The position numbers and the translations under genes are program-made. From assembly GCA_002102225.1 (NCBI GenBank), contig LQPB01000053.1, positions 33,021 through 97,020 of the forward strand: a stretch of DNA of 64,000 nt. The letters are read 5' to 3'. This DNA is from Mycobacterium interjectum. GTDB lineage: Bacteria; Actinomycetota; Actinomycetes; Mycobacteriales; Mycobacteriaceae. Below, piece by piece: positions 54,542 through 61,942 of this stretch (the stretch's first letter is position 1; every line of letters starts with the position of its first letter). Under the pieces are notes generated by a model that saw only the letters and a list, made by a program, of their open reading frames with translations, was not told the origin of the DNA and ran no database searches.

Positions 54542-55366
54542 TCACTCCCCGGTGAACTGCGGCGGGCGCTTGGCGAACGTCGCCGAGATGCCCTCGGTCA
54601 GGTCCTTCGACGGCAGGAACGCCGCGTTCCAGGCCGCGACGTAGCGCAGGCTGTCCGCCACCGCCGCATTGCGCTGCTGGTCGAGGACGTCCTTGATGCC
54701 GTTGACTGTCAGCGGCGGATTGGCCGCGATCTCGGCGGCGGTGGCGTGGGCGGCGGCCAGTGTGGCGTCGGCGTCGGGGTAGACGTCGTTGACCAGACCG
54801 ATCTTCTCGGCGCGGGCCGCGTCGATGTCCTTGCCGGTCAGCGCCAACTCCCGCAGGTGTCCGTCGTTCACGATCAGCGGCAGGCGGGCGAGGCTGCCGA
54901 CGTCGGCGACGATGGCGAGCTTGACCTCCCGCACGGAAAACTTGGCGTCGGCGCTGGCGTAGCGGATGTCCACCGCGGAGATCAGGTCGACGCCGCCGCC
55001 GATGCACCAGCCGTGCACCGCCGCGATGGTCGGCGTCCGGCAGTCGGCGATGGCCGTGATCGCGCCCTGCATGCGCTTGACCTCGCGGTGGAAATCGGCC
55101 CGCGGGCCGGCCAGCGCGTCACCGGACAGCAGCGGGGTGAACGACCCGCCCATCGCGGGCACGTCCAGGCCGTAGCTGAAGTTCTTGCCCGACCCGGTGA
55201 TGACGATCGCCCGCACGTCGCGGTCGGCGTCCAGCGCCGCGAACACCTCCGGCATCTCCGACCAGAACGCGGGCCCCATCGCGTTGCCCTTGCCCGGCCC
55301 GATCAACGTCACCTGCGCAACCTGGTCCTTGGTTTCGATGGTGACGGATTCGTATGTTTCGCCCAT
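54542..55366 (-). CDS. echA21: Enoyl-CoA hydratase/isomerase EchA21
   Basis: A 274-residue crotonase-fold protein (M. tuberculosis length 274). The oxyanion-hole region is GSGKNFSYGLDVPAMGG and HGWCIGGGVDLISAVDIRYAS. The catalytic segment FSVREVKLAIVADVGSLARLP keeps Asp in GGGVDL, Glu in REV and Asp in VADVG. That is the acid trio of delta3,5-delta2,4-dienoyl-CoA isomerases, so isomerase activity is plausible. ATG 55366 (MGETYESV) is preferred to an upstream start at 55387, which overlaps the divergent gene's leader. Confidence 0.9.
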   Translation of the reverse strand: MGETYESVTIETKDQVAQVTLIGPGKGNAMGPAFWSEMPEVFAALDADRDVRAIVITGSGKNFSYGLDVPAMGGSFTPLLSGDALAGPRADFHREVKRMQGAITAIADCRTPTIAAVHGWCIGGGVDLISAVDIRYASADAKFSVREVKLAIVADVGSLARLPLIVNDGHLRELALTGKDIDAARAEKIGLVNDVYPDADATLAAAHATAAEIAANPPLTVNGIKDVLDQQRNAAVADSLRYVAAWNAAFLPSKDLTEGISATFAKRPPQFTGE

Positions 55367-55389
55367 CAGCAGAACGTAGCGTGGCAAAC

Positions 55390-55974
55390 ATGGCTCCCGA
55401 TCTGCGACCCGGACCTCATGCCCCGCCCACCGACGAGCTGCACAGCGCCGAGGACACGCTCGCGGTGCTGCAGCGGGTCTTGCACCCGATCGCCGCCGAC
55501 GACCTGACCCGGCAGACGCCGTGCCGCGAGTTCGATGTCACGGGGCTGACCGCGCACCTGCTGAAGTCGATCGCCGGCCTCGGCGGCATGGTGGGCGCGG
55601 AAATGCCGGAGCGCGACGAGGGCGATTCGGTGGAGCGGCAGGTCATCGCCGCGGCCCGGCCGGCCCTGGACGCGTGGCATCGCCGCGGTCTGGACGGCAC
55701 CGTGCCGTTCGGCAAGGGCGAGATGCCGGCGAAGACCGCGTGCGGTGTCTTCTCGATCGAATTCCTGGTCCACGCTTGGGATTACGCCGCCGCGGTGGGA
55801 CACGACGTGCACGCCCCCGAACCGCTGTCCGAGTACGTGCTGGGGCTGGCGCGCCAGGTCATCAGGCCGGAGCTGCGTGGCAGCATCGGTTTCAGCGACC
55901 CGGTCGACGTGCCCGCCGGCGCCGGCGCGCTCGAGCAGCTGATCGCGTTCACCGGCCGCAACCCGGCCCGCTAG
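55390..55974 (+). CDS. DinB-fold TIGR03086-type protein (Rv3773c orthologue)
   Basis: A 194-residue protein, the same length as in M. tuberculosis: SAEDTLAVLQRVLHPIAADDLTRQTPCREFDVTGLTAHLLKS holds the N-terminal pattern. A later VFSIEFLVHAWDYAAAVG carries a conserved His. The family is thought to resemble mycothiol-dependent isomerases, with unknown substrate. ATG 55390 is 23 nt from the divergent echA21 start, so the two genes share a very short promoter region. Confidence 0.82.
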   Translation: MAPDLRPGPHAPPTDELHSAEDTLAVLQRVLHPIAADDLTRQTPCREFDVTGLTAHLLKSIAGLGGMVGAEMPERDEGDSVERQVIAAARPALDAWHRRGLDGTVPFGKGEMPAKTACGVFSIEFLVHAWDYAAAVGHDVHAPEPLSEYVLGLARQVIRPELRGSIGFSDPVDVPAGAGALEQLIAFTGRNPAR

Positions 55975-56056
55975 CGTCCTTCGCCGAGCGTGTTCTCAGG
56001 GCGAGATTCCTTGCGGATCTTCGCCGTCACGTCACGCTCTGCGCCCGCGACGGTCC

Positions 56057-56518
56057 CTACACCCGCTCGAGGTAGAAGTAGTAGTACCGGCCGTCGTCCA
56101 GGACGCCCTTGCCGTTCATGATGCCCATCACGGCGTCGTCGTCGATCTTCTTGAAGTGGTCGTGCACCGGCTGGCCGTCATAGACCATCGTCGCGGTGAC
56201 CTCGCCGCGGAATTCCTCCAGCCACAGGCTGGCCTCGCCCTTGCCCATCGCCTTGTTGGAGAACTTGTTTCCGTCGGCGTCCAGGCAGACCAGCGGCTGC
56301 ACGTCCGCGGCCGAGGCGAAGGTCTTGCCGAACCAGCCCGCCTTTTCCAGCTGGCCGTTCATCTTGTGGCCGGTGCGGAACTCGCCGCCCTTCCACTCGC
56401 CGATCATGCCGTCGATGGTCGCGGGCTCCAGCGTCGCCCAGAAGTCGTCCAACTCGGCGTCGGCGATGGCGTCGCCGCGTTCCTTGAACTCGGTGAACTT
56501 CTTGCGGGCCAGGCTCAT
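56057..56518 (-). CDS. GXWXG/DUF4334 domain protein
   Basis: A 153-residue protein with the N-terminal GXWXG motif (IDGMIGEWKGGEFRTGHKMNGQL), then GWFGKTF, and the DUF4334 part (EEFRGEVTATMVYDGQPVHDHFKKID, VMGIMNGKG, YYYFYLERV). The family is of unknown function. ATG 56518 overlaps the hisC2 stop (ATGA), so it is translated after hisC2. It is convergent with the TIGR03086-type gene across an 82-nt gap that shows nothing remarkable. Confidence 0.87.
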   Translation of the reverse strand: MSLARKKFTEFKERGDAIADAELDDFWATLEPATIDGMIGEWKGGEFRTGHKMNGQLEKAGWFGKTFASAADVQPLVCLDADGNKFSNKAMGKGEASLWLEEFRGEVTATMVYDGQPVHDHFKKIDDDAVMGIMNGKGVLDDGRYYYFYLERV

Positions 56519-57579
56519 TGGTTCTCCTTGATCCAGTCGCGGGCAAATCCCAGCAGCGCGTCGTTCTCCTCGGGCGCCCCGATGGTGATCCGGACGCCGT
56601 CCGGTGCGAACGGGCGCACCACGATGCGCGCGTCGGTGGCCCGCGTCACGAAGTCCAGCGTCTGCGCGCCCAGCGGCAGCCACACGAAGTTGGCCTGCGA
56701 CGGCGGGACGGCGTACCCGGCCTCGCGCAAACCGCCGGAGACCCGGCAGCGCTCGGCGACCACGGCGTCGGTGCGCGCCAGCAGCTCGTCGGCGGCGTCC
56801 AGTGAGGCGAGTGCGGCGGCCTGCGAGATGCTCGTCACCACGAACGGCACGTAGACCTGTTCCAGCGCCGTGATCACGTCGGGATGGCCGACGGCATACC
56901 CGACGCGCAGGCCCGCCAGCCCGTATGCCTTCGAAAAGGTGCGCAGCACAACGACATTGCTGCGGTCGCGGGCCAGCTTCAGGCTGTGGGGCGCCATGCC
57001 GTCGCGGATGTACTCGACGTAGGCCTCGTCGATGGCGATCAGGATGTGCGGCGGCACGGCCTCGACGAACCGGGCCAGGGCGTCGGGGTCGACGACCGTG
57101 GACGTCGGATTGTTCGGGTTGCAGACGAAGATCAACCGCGTGCGGTCGCTGACCGCGGCCAGCATCGCGTAGAGGTCGAAGGTGTGGTCGGTCAGGGGCA
57201 CCTTGACCGCGACCGCACCGGCGATCTGCACCATGGGCGGATACAGCTCGAAGCTGTGCCACCCCATCACCACCTCGTCGCCGGCCGAGGCGGTGATCTG
57301 GATGAGCTGCTGGCACAAACTCACCGACCCGCAACTCACCGCGACGTGCTCGGGCGCGAAGTCCGAACCGAGGTGTTTCGCCAGCGCCGCCTTGAGTTGC
57401 ACGTTGGCGCTGTCGGGGTAGCGGTGCACCGTGTCGGTGGCCCGTTCGATCGCCGCGCGGACGCTGGGCAACGGACCGTGCACCGTCTCGTTGCTGGCCA
57501 GCTTGATCGAACCCGGCACCGTCTTACCGGGAACGTAGACCGGCAGACCTGCCAACTCGGGTCGCAGGCGGGCGGTCAC
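56515..57579 (-). CDS. hisC2: Histidinol-phosphate/aromatic aminotransferase HisC2
   Basis: A 354-residue class-I/II PLP aminotransferase of the HisC branch; the second HisC of mycobacteria, probably acting on aromatic amino acids. Fold landmarks are KLASNETVHGPLPSVRAAI, VCNPNNPTSTVV, IDEAYVEYI and the PLP lysine in TFSKAYGLAGLRVGYAV. The start is GTG 57579. It lies upstream of the GXWXG gene and 89 nt from a divergent tRNA-Ser. Confidence 0.92.
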   Translation of the reverse strand: MTARLRPELAGLPVYVPGKTVPGSIKLASNETVHGPLPSVRAAIERATDTVHRYPDSANVQLKAALAKHLGSDFAPEHVAVSCGSVSLCQQLIQITASAGDEVVMGWHSFELYPPMVQIAGAVAVKVPLTDHTFDLYAMLAAVSDRTRLIFVCNPNNPTSTVVDPDALARFVEAVPPHILIAIDEAYVEYIRDGMAPHSLKLARDRSNVVVLRTFSKAYGLAGLRVGYAVGHPDVITALEQVYVPFVVTSISQAAALASLDAADELLARTDAVVAERCRVSGGLREAGYAVPPSQANFVWLPLGAQTLDFVTRATDARIVVRPFAPDGVRITIGAPEENDALLGFARDWIKENQ

Positions 57580-57668
57580 TTCGACAGCATATGTCGGCGC
57601 TGTGTACGCTATGCCTCCGGCGGTTCGGGGACACCCGAAGGGGTTCGGGTACCCTCAGAAAGTTCGAT

Positions 57669-57760
57669 GGAGGCGTGCCAGAGCGGCCGAATGGGGCTCA
57701 CTGCTAATGAGTTGTCCCCCTCAAAGGGGACCGGAGGTTCAAATCCTCTCGCCTCCGCCA
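57669..57760 (+). tRNA. tRNA-Ser (anticodon GCT), CCA encoded
   Basis: The acceptor arms GGAGGCG and CGCCTCC pair perfectly. The anticodon stem is ACTCA/TGAGT-like around the loop CTGCTAA (anticodon GCT). The long variable arm TCCCC...GGGGA is typical of tRNA-Ser, followed by the T arm GGAGGTTCAAATCCTC. GCCA closes the gene, so the CCA tail is encoded. Confidence 0.95.
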
Positions 57761-57780
57761 CGCGCGACAACTGAAGACAG

Positions 57781-57853
57781 GCGCCCGTAGCTCAACGGAT
57801 AGAGCATCTGACTACGGATCAGAAGGTTGGGGGTTCGAATCCCTTCGGGCGCG
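57781..57853 (+). tRNA. tRNA-Arg (anticodon ACG), probable attachment site
   Basis: GCGCCCG pairs with CGGGCGC. The anticodon stem TCTGA/TCAGA encloses the loop CTACGGA (anticodon ACG), and the T arm is GGGGGTTCGAATCCC. CCA is not encoded. The integrase-bearing element begins right after its 3' end, so the tRNA 3' half is the likely integration target. Confidence 0.95.
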
Positions 57854-57903
57854 CTCACTACCAGGAAAAACGGCTCCGGTTGGCCACGCGACACGCCGAA
57901 AAT

Positions 57904-58001
57904 CTGACACTTTCCTGATACTTTCAGACGCTGCTCGTCCGCCACTGTCACCGGTCAGGAGTAGGGTGTTGCCCGCACACTTTGCGCGAAATGCGCGAAA
58001 T
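57904..58001. repeat. Tandem short repeats in the attL region
   Basis: CTGACACTTTC (57904-57914) is followed directly by CTGATACTTTC (57915-57925), an 11-nt tandem repeat with one mismatch. GCGCGAAAT is then repeated exactly in tandem at 57984-57992 and 57993-58001. The core CACTTT recurs near 57978 and 58101. Short repeats beside a tRNA attachment site are what integrase arm-binding sites look like; this is inference from position. Confidence 0.5.
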
Positions 58002-58070
58002 GACGGCGTTTAGTGACATACTGGTGGTTGCTGGCTGAGCCGGTCGCATGGCCGGGGTAGGTCAGCCGTC

Positions 58071-58099
58071 AAGGGAGGTGCCGAGAGGCGCCTCCCCTT
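58071..58099. terminator. Hairpin terminator after the DUF3800 gene
   Basis: AAGGGAGGTGCC (58071-58082) and GGCGCCTCCCCTT (58087-58099) form a long stem with a GAGA loop and one bulged C, plus one G/T wobble. It starts 8 nt past the stop of the minus-strand DUF3800 gene, as a terminator would. The symmetric stem could also stop transcription coming from the tRNA side. Confidence 0.7.
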
Positions 58100-58106
58100 C
58101 ACTTTG

Positions 58107-58868
58107 CTACGGCCACTTGTAGATTCCGTCGCCGCGCGTGCTGACAGCTTTCATCTGAATCTGATCCAGACGCTCCCACATCGTCCTGTCGCAGATACGA
58201 GTTGTCTTGCCAGACGCGGGAACTGCATGGCGCGACGCGGCGTACGAGACAAGATCCGCGAGCTGGATGAAGTACGAATGCTGAGAGTTGCGGGGTACCG
58301 GATCTTCAACAAGGAGCCTCGCCGAACCGAACTGAGCACCTTGCCAATTGGCGCGCCGGAACCGTCTTAGGTGCTTACGCACCCGATCTTCATCCCCCTG
58401 ATCGTGGATGAGCAGGATTGGTTGCTGCCGATCTTCGGTCCGCTTCCGAAGTCGGGTGAGCAAGTACTCCCAGGCCGTCGCAAAGACGTCGATGTCTGGC
58501 CTCTTGATTTCCGATTTATGCACCACGATGGCCCCGACACCGCTGCAGGATTGCACGCAAGCGTCTATGTGCCGCCGGTAAATGTCTCGGACCTGGCCGT
58601 CGCCAAGTCCAAGGTCGCGGTACACACTCTTCACGCCGACCAGGTGGTTGGCCTTGACCTCTTGCGACATCTTCAGGCCGTAGGTCGATTTCAGGTTGCG
58701 CCGAAGGTTCACGAAGTAGTCCAGCGAATCGGTCCACCGAAGCATCGGGATCAACACGCAGCCCAACGTGTAGGTCTGCGACCCGCCGTTCGAAACGCTC
58801 CCGATGTCCCCAGTTTCGTCGACGTAGGCAAATTCAGGACCTACAGGCCGCTCTTGCACCGCGGTCAC
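58107..58868 (-). CDS. DUF3800 domain protein
   Basis: A 253-residue protein matching DUF3800, a family common in mobile elements. It has the N-terminal acidic motif FAYVDETGDIG (residues about 13-23), a mid-protein acidic stretch LLIHDQGDED, and the C-terminal QLADLVSYAASR. The DE and QxxD pair are the family hallmarks and suggest an RNase-H-like metal site (inference; activity unproven). GTG 58868 overlaps the integrase stop as GTGA, so it is translated after int. It lies between int and the attachment site, a usual slot for cargo. Confidence 0.82.
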   Translation of the reverse strand: MTAVQERPVGPEFAYVDETGDIGSVSNGGSQTYTLGCVLIPMLRWTDSLDYFVNLRRNLKSTYGLKMSQEVKANHLVGVKSVYRDLGLGDGQVRDIYRRHIDACVQSCSGVGAIVVHKSEIKRPDIDVFATAWEYLLTRLRKRTEDRQQPILLIHDQGDEDRVRKHLRRFRRANWQGAQFGSARLLVEDPVPRNSQHSYFIQLADLVSYAASRHAVPASGKTTRICDRTMWERLDQIQMKAVSTRGDGIYKWP

Positions 58869-60046
58869 CGGCGTCCGGGCCTTCCACTGCCCTGATTGGC
58901 GAATTGGTCCAGCACTCCTCGTACATCCGGCCCATGGGTCCGCCGCTGCAGGTAATGGGCCTCCGTGGTCGCCAGCTTGGCGTGGGAAAGCTGCTGCTGC
59001 GCCAACTCCGCCCCCATCGCGTCCCTGACGACACTGGCGACCGTGCGCCGGAACGCGTGCGGGGTCACCCAGGAAAGGTCGTCGGGGAGCGCAGCCCGCA
59101 GCGCGCGCCGCATATTCGCCAATGACATCCAACCGCCCTCGCGGTTTGCGAACACGGGCCCGTCCATTCCCGATTCACCGACCACCGATGCCAACGCGTC
59201 GACACCGAACCGAGGGAGAACCACCGTGTGCGGCGGGGCATCGCCCTTGCGAGAATCCTGCCGATGCAGAGGTTTACCAGCGATACGCCCATGGTCGACC
59301 AGGGTCCCGGTGATCGTCACCGTGGGTGGCTCGCCAAGGAGGTCCACATCTGCCCACTGCAACGCCAAGAGCTCGTTCGGCCGGGCGCCGGTCGCCGCCA
59401 GCAGGTCCACGAATGCGGGCAGCAGCCGCGCCGGCCGCGGACCTGGACCTTGCTTCTCGACGTAGGCCCGCGCCGCCGCGCGGACCCGCGCAAACTCGGC
59501 CGGCGTCGCAGCCCTAGCCGCCTTTCGTACTGTCTTGACAGTGCGAGCCTCGCGAATCGGGTTCACCGACAACACGTCGTAGCGCACCGCCAACCCACAC
59601 ATTCCCGACAAAATCATCCGAAGGCGCTTCGCCTGAGTCGTCGACCCCATCGCCTGCAGACGGGCATTTGCGCGGCTGGCCGGCAACTCAGTTATGCGCA
59701 GCGCACCCAGCTGCGCCGCCCCGTGAACCTTCCAAACCGCCCGATAGGCATCTGCCGTCTGCCGGCTGACTCCGTCCTCGGCCACCTTCGCCTCAATCCA
59801 CAGATCGAACAACTCGGCCAGCGTCGTCCGATCGGTCACGACCTGACTCGTCAACGGCGACCGGCGCTGCACCAGGTGCCGCTGCAGCAACCGGCGCGCG
59901 TCCTCGACAGACCTGGCGCTGGACCGCTCCACACGACGCCGCCTACCATCCGCATCACGCACATACGTCGAAGCGAAAAACCTTCCACCACTAGCCTTCT
60001 CGGTAATTCGACCATGCTCCCCAGGTCGCATACGCTGCCTAGGCAT
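58865..60046 (-). CDS. int: Tyrosine-type site-specific integrase
   Basis: A 393-residue phage-type integrase. An N-terminal AP2-like DNA-binding part (ITEKASGGRFFASTYVRDADGR) and a SAM-like core-binding domain (TTLAELFDLWIEAKVAED) precede the catalytic domain. The catalytic set is Arg222 in ATGARPNELL, His330 and Arg333 in PHAFRRTV, His355 in QLSHA and Tyr365 in AHYLQR. ATG 60046 overlaps the end of the upstream repressor gene by 8 nt; the open frame further upstream is not family-like. It is probably responsible for insertion at tRNA-Arg. Confidence 0.94.
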   Translation of the reverse strand: MPRQRMRPGEHGRITEKASGGRFFASTYVRDADGRRRRVERSSARSVEDARRLLQRHLVQRRSPLTSQVVTDRTTLAELFDLWIEAKVAEDGVSRQTADAYRAVWKVHGAAQLGALRITELPASRANARLQAMGSTTQAKRLRMILSGMCGLAVRYDVLSVNPIREARTVKTVRKAARAATPAEFARVRAAARAYVEKQGPGPRPARLLPAFVDLLAATGARPNELLALQWADVDLLGEPPTVTITGTLVDHGRIAGKPLHRQDSRKGDAPPHTVVLPRFGVDALASVVGESGMDGPVFANREGGWMSLANMRRALRAALPDDLSWVTPHAFRRTVASVVRDAMGAELAQQQLSHAKLATTEAHYLQRRTHGPDVRGVLDQFANQGSGRPGRR

Positions 60047-60593
60047 CGTTGATGACACCGCCCGCCTCGTGGATCTCGGCGTTGAGCCGGCTAATCCGGG
60101 CAGCGACCTCGGTCCGGCGGCTTTCCAACGATGCCTTGAGCGCAGCGTCATAGCCGTACAGGCCAGCATTCACGTGCAAATGGGCCAGCTCCGCCATCAG
60201 GTCCGAGCGCTCGCGTACAGCGGCAATCAAACGCTCGCCGGCGGTCGGCGCGGCAGCAGGACTCGTTAGTGACGGGCCGATGCCGGTTGCCCACAAGTAG
60301 GCCACCCAGCTTGTACCGATGCGGCCAGGGATGATCTCAACCTGACCGGCTGGCAAATCCGGGTAGAGCAACACCATCGGCGGAACATCAAGCGCCGCAG
60401 CAAGAATCAGCAACTCGGCGATGTCCAAATTCTTCTTCCGGCCGCTTTCATAGTTTGCAATTTGCGCCCGACTGATCGGATAGCCGAGTTCCGCAGTCTT
60501 GTCCGCGAGCCATTGGGCGGAACGGCCGGCGCCCCGATGTTTCTTGATTGCGGCAGCGATCCGCGCATGCAGGTCCGCATCCCATTGGCTCAT
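60039..60593 (-). CDS. XRE-family repressor
   Basis: A 184-residue protein with an N-terminal helix-turn-helix of the Cro/CI type (SAQWLADKTAELGYPISRAQIANYESGRKKNLDIAELLILAAAL). A C-terminal coiled-coil-like part (LIAAVRERSDLMAELAHL; LESRRTEVAARISRLNAEIH) may mediate dimerisation. It has no LexA-like protease motif. ATG 60593 is chosen; the longer frame enters the divergent control region. It likely represses the rightward operon from palindromes in the gap to xis and is co-transcribed with int. Confidence 0.87.
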   Translation of the reverse strand: MSQWDADLHARIAAAIKKHRGAGRSAQWLADKTAELGYPISRAQIANYESGRKKNLDIAELLILAAALDVPPMVLLYPDLPAGQVEIIPGRIGTSWVAYLWATGIGPSLTSPAAAPTAGERLIAAVRERSDLMAELAHLHVNAGLYGYDAALKASLESRRTEVAARISRLNAEIHEAGGVINDA

Positions 60594-60628
60594 AACGACA
60601 CAGATTATCAGGTACTTGTGCGGATTCA

Positions 60629-60670
60629 ACACGACGTGTAAGAATCTCTCATTAGGACACAAAACTGTCC
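60629..60670. promoter_or_regulatory. Two operator-like palindromes between repressor and excisionase genes
   Basis: ACACG-A-CGTGT (60629-60639) is a perfect 11-nt palindrome. GGACA-CAAAAC-TGTCC (60655-60670) is a second inverted repeat, 16 nt later. Both lie in the 112-nt divergent gap between the XRE repressor and the excisionase-like gene, where a lysis-lysogeny type switch would sit. The two have different sequences, so they may bind different proteins. Confidence 0.55.
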
Positions 60671-60705
60671 CAATCGAGTGTCAAATCTACACAGGAGGGT
60701 TCCTG

Positions 60706-60918
60706 ATGACCGAGATCCAAACCAGAACGCCGCCGACGCTGCACCCGGTCGAGTCTGTTATGGCCCGGCTGCACTTGGGCCGCTCGAAGGTTTTCGAATT
60801 GCTTGCCAGCGGGGAGCTTCGAAGCGTCAAAGTTGGTCGGCGACGGCTTGTTTCGGAGTCTGCGCTGTGCGAATTCATCGACAAGCTGGACGGCACAATC
60901 GGCGGGGATGCAGCCTGA
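60706..60918 (+). CDS. Excisionase-like helix-turn-helix protein
   Basis: A 70-residue protein with a MerR/Xis-type winged helix: VESVMARLHLGRSKVFELLASGELRSVKVGRRRLVSESALCEFIDKL. It fits the excisionase (AlpA-like) pattern and is placed divergent from the repressor and integrase, as expected for Xis. A strong AGGAGGG site at 60692-60698 sets the ATG at 60706. Upstream in-frame codons belong to the control region. It is followed by a large hairpin (60938-60984). Confidence 0.83.
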   Translation: MTEIQTRTPPTLHPVESVMARLHLGRSKVFELLASGELRSVKVGRRRLVSESALCEFIDKLDGTIGGDAA

Positions 60919-60937
60919 TGACCACTCCGCAAAAGAC

Positions 60938-60984
60938 AGCGGCCCCCGCATGTCCAGGTGTTGGAGCACCTGGCGGAGGCCGCT
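60938..60984 (+). terminator. Long hairpin after the excisionase gene
   Basis: The inner stem CCAGGTG (60954-60960) / CACCTGG (60967-60973) has a 6-nt loop. The outer stem AGCGGCC (60938-60944) / GGCCGCT (60978-60984) encloses it, giving a two-part hairpin of 47 nt. It sits between the xis stop and the next credible start (61023). It could terminate or attenuate transcription into the downstream operon. Confidence 0.6.
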
Positions 60985-61022
60985 GCAACCCATCCACTTA
61001 CACCAGACAGGAAACCAACATC

Positions 61023-61700
61023 ATGCCACACGTCAACGACGTCCCGCTCCCCGAAGGCGCATCGCCAGGCAACGAAGGCTGTGCAGCGTGGGACGGCGCG
61101 TTCCGGGTGATCTACGGCATCGAGCGCAAGATCATCGATAGCGACTCCTGGGTGCAGACATCAGCCGTCCAGCTGCCAGACGGCACCCTCGACAGCGCGG
61201 AGGGGCCATCACGCTCCGATCCCGGCATCAGCGTCAACTCATCCTGGGAGAACTACCTCACCGGCTCGCAGGCCCGTCAACTCGCAGCCGCGATCATCGC
61301 CTCAGCCGACGAACTTGATACCTGGACGCGTGAGCGCCACGGGTGCCCGTTTTCCTGGTGCACCACCAGGCCGCGCCACACCGATGACCAGGATCACTGG
61401 TCGGGAATCACCTACACGACTGCATCACTTCGCCACGGCGACCCTTACCACCTGGAGGGGGACAGGTCGCCGCTGACGGTTGGAGCAGGCGTCGCATATG
61501 TCGAGGGCCAAATGCCCGCGGTGGTAGTGCATCTCGACGGCGGCCAGTACGACTACGACCACGACGCTTTCCTCCGCCTCGACGAGGCCTACGAACTCCG
61601 GCGCGCACTCGACCAAGCAATCGACCACGCCACCGAGGCGTTCAGCCACATGTGCGACGAAATCGTCTCCGGCGCGCACACCCTGGGCGGTGACAAGTGA
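61023..61700 (+). CDS. Element protein with a C-x-W-C ... H ... H cluster (DUF6907-like)
   Basis: A 225-residue hydrophilic protein. The middle reads CPFSWCTTRPRHTDDQDHWSG, a Cys/His cluster of the type seen in small proteins of actinobacterial mobile elements (resembling DUF6907) and possibly binding zinc. Around it are ARQLAAAIIASADELDTW and a C-terminal EAYELRRALDQAIDHA helix. ATG 61023 has AGGAAA upstream. An alternative ATG at 60918 overlaps the xis stop but would put the large hairpin inside the gene. The function is unknown. Its stop overlaps the next start. Confidence 0.7.
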   Translation: MPHVNDVPLPEGASPGNEGCAAWDGAFRVIYGIERKIIDSDSWVQTSAVQLPDGTLDSAEGPSRSDPGISVNSSWENYLTGSQARQLAAAIIASADELDTWTRERHGCPFSWCTTRPRHTDDQDHWSGITYTTASLRHGDPYHLEGDRSPLTVGAGVAYVEGQMPAVVVHLDGGQYDYDHDAFLRLDEAYELRRALDQAIDHATEAFSHMCDEIVSGAHTLGGDK

Positions 61701-61942
61701 GCAGCCGGTCGCGCCAGCGCCGCCCGCGGCTGCGTCCTTGTGACCGCTGTGGTCGCCGGGGCCGCAGCCTCGCGGCAATGGCCGACTGGAATGTCATCGT
61801 CGAGTACGGGCTCATCACAGGCCTGCTGTGCCCGGCCTGCCAAACCCCAGAAGAAAACGTCGAGGCCGCGGTCAACGAAGCCACCCTCGACTACACGATG
61901 ATCGGCGACCGGCTGGCCGGCAGACCCAAGGGGCTCTGCTAA
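61697..61942 (+). CDS. Small zinc-ribbon protein
   Basis: An 81-residue basic protein with CDRCGRRGRSLA and LLCPACQTPE, two CxxC pairs that make a zinc ribbon. An Arg-rich start (SRSRQRRPRLRP) suggests nucleic-acid binding. The start is GTG 61697, overlapping the previous stop (GTGA); its TAA overlaps the next ATG. It is part of the coupled rightward operon; the role is unknown. Confidence 0.72.
   Translation: MSSRSRQRRPRLRPCDRCGRRGRSLAAMADWNVIVEYGLITGLLCPACQTPEENVEAAVNEATLDYTMIGDRLAGRPKGLC

Noticed and set aside
57739..57951. Minus-strand open frame of 70 codons containing a GIRTPNLLIRSQMLYPLSYG peptide
   Set aside because: It is the antisense of tRNA-Arg; this peptide is a well-known false protein annotation over tRNA genes.
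60918..61022. Earlier ATG (60918) for the DUF6907-like protein
   Set aside because: It would encode the 47-nt hairpin and a Gly/Pro-rich leader, and has no separate ribosome site, whereas ATG 61023 does.
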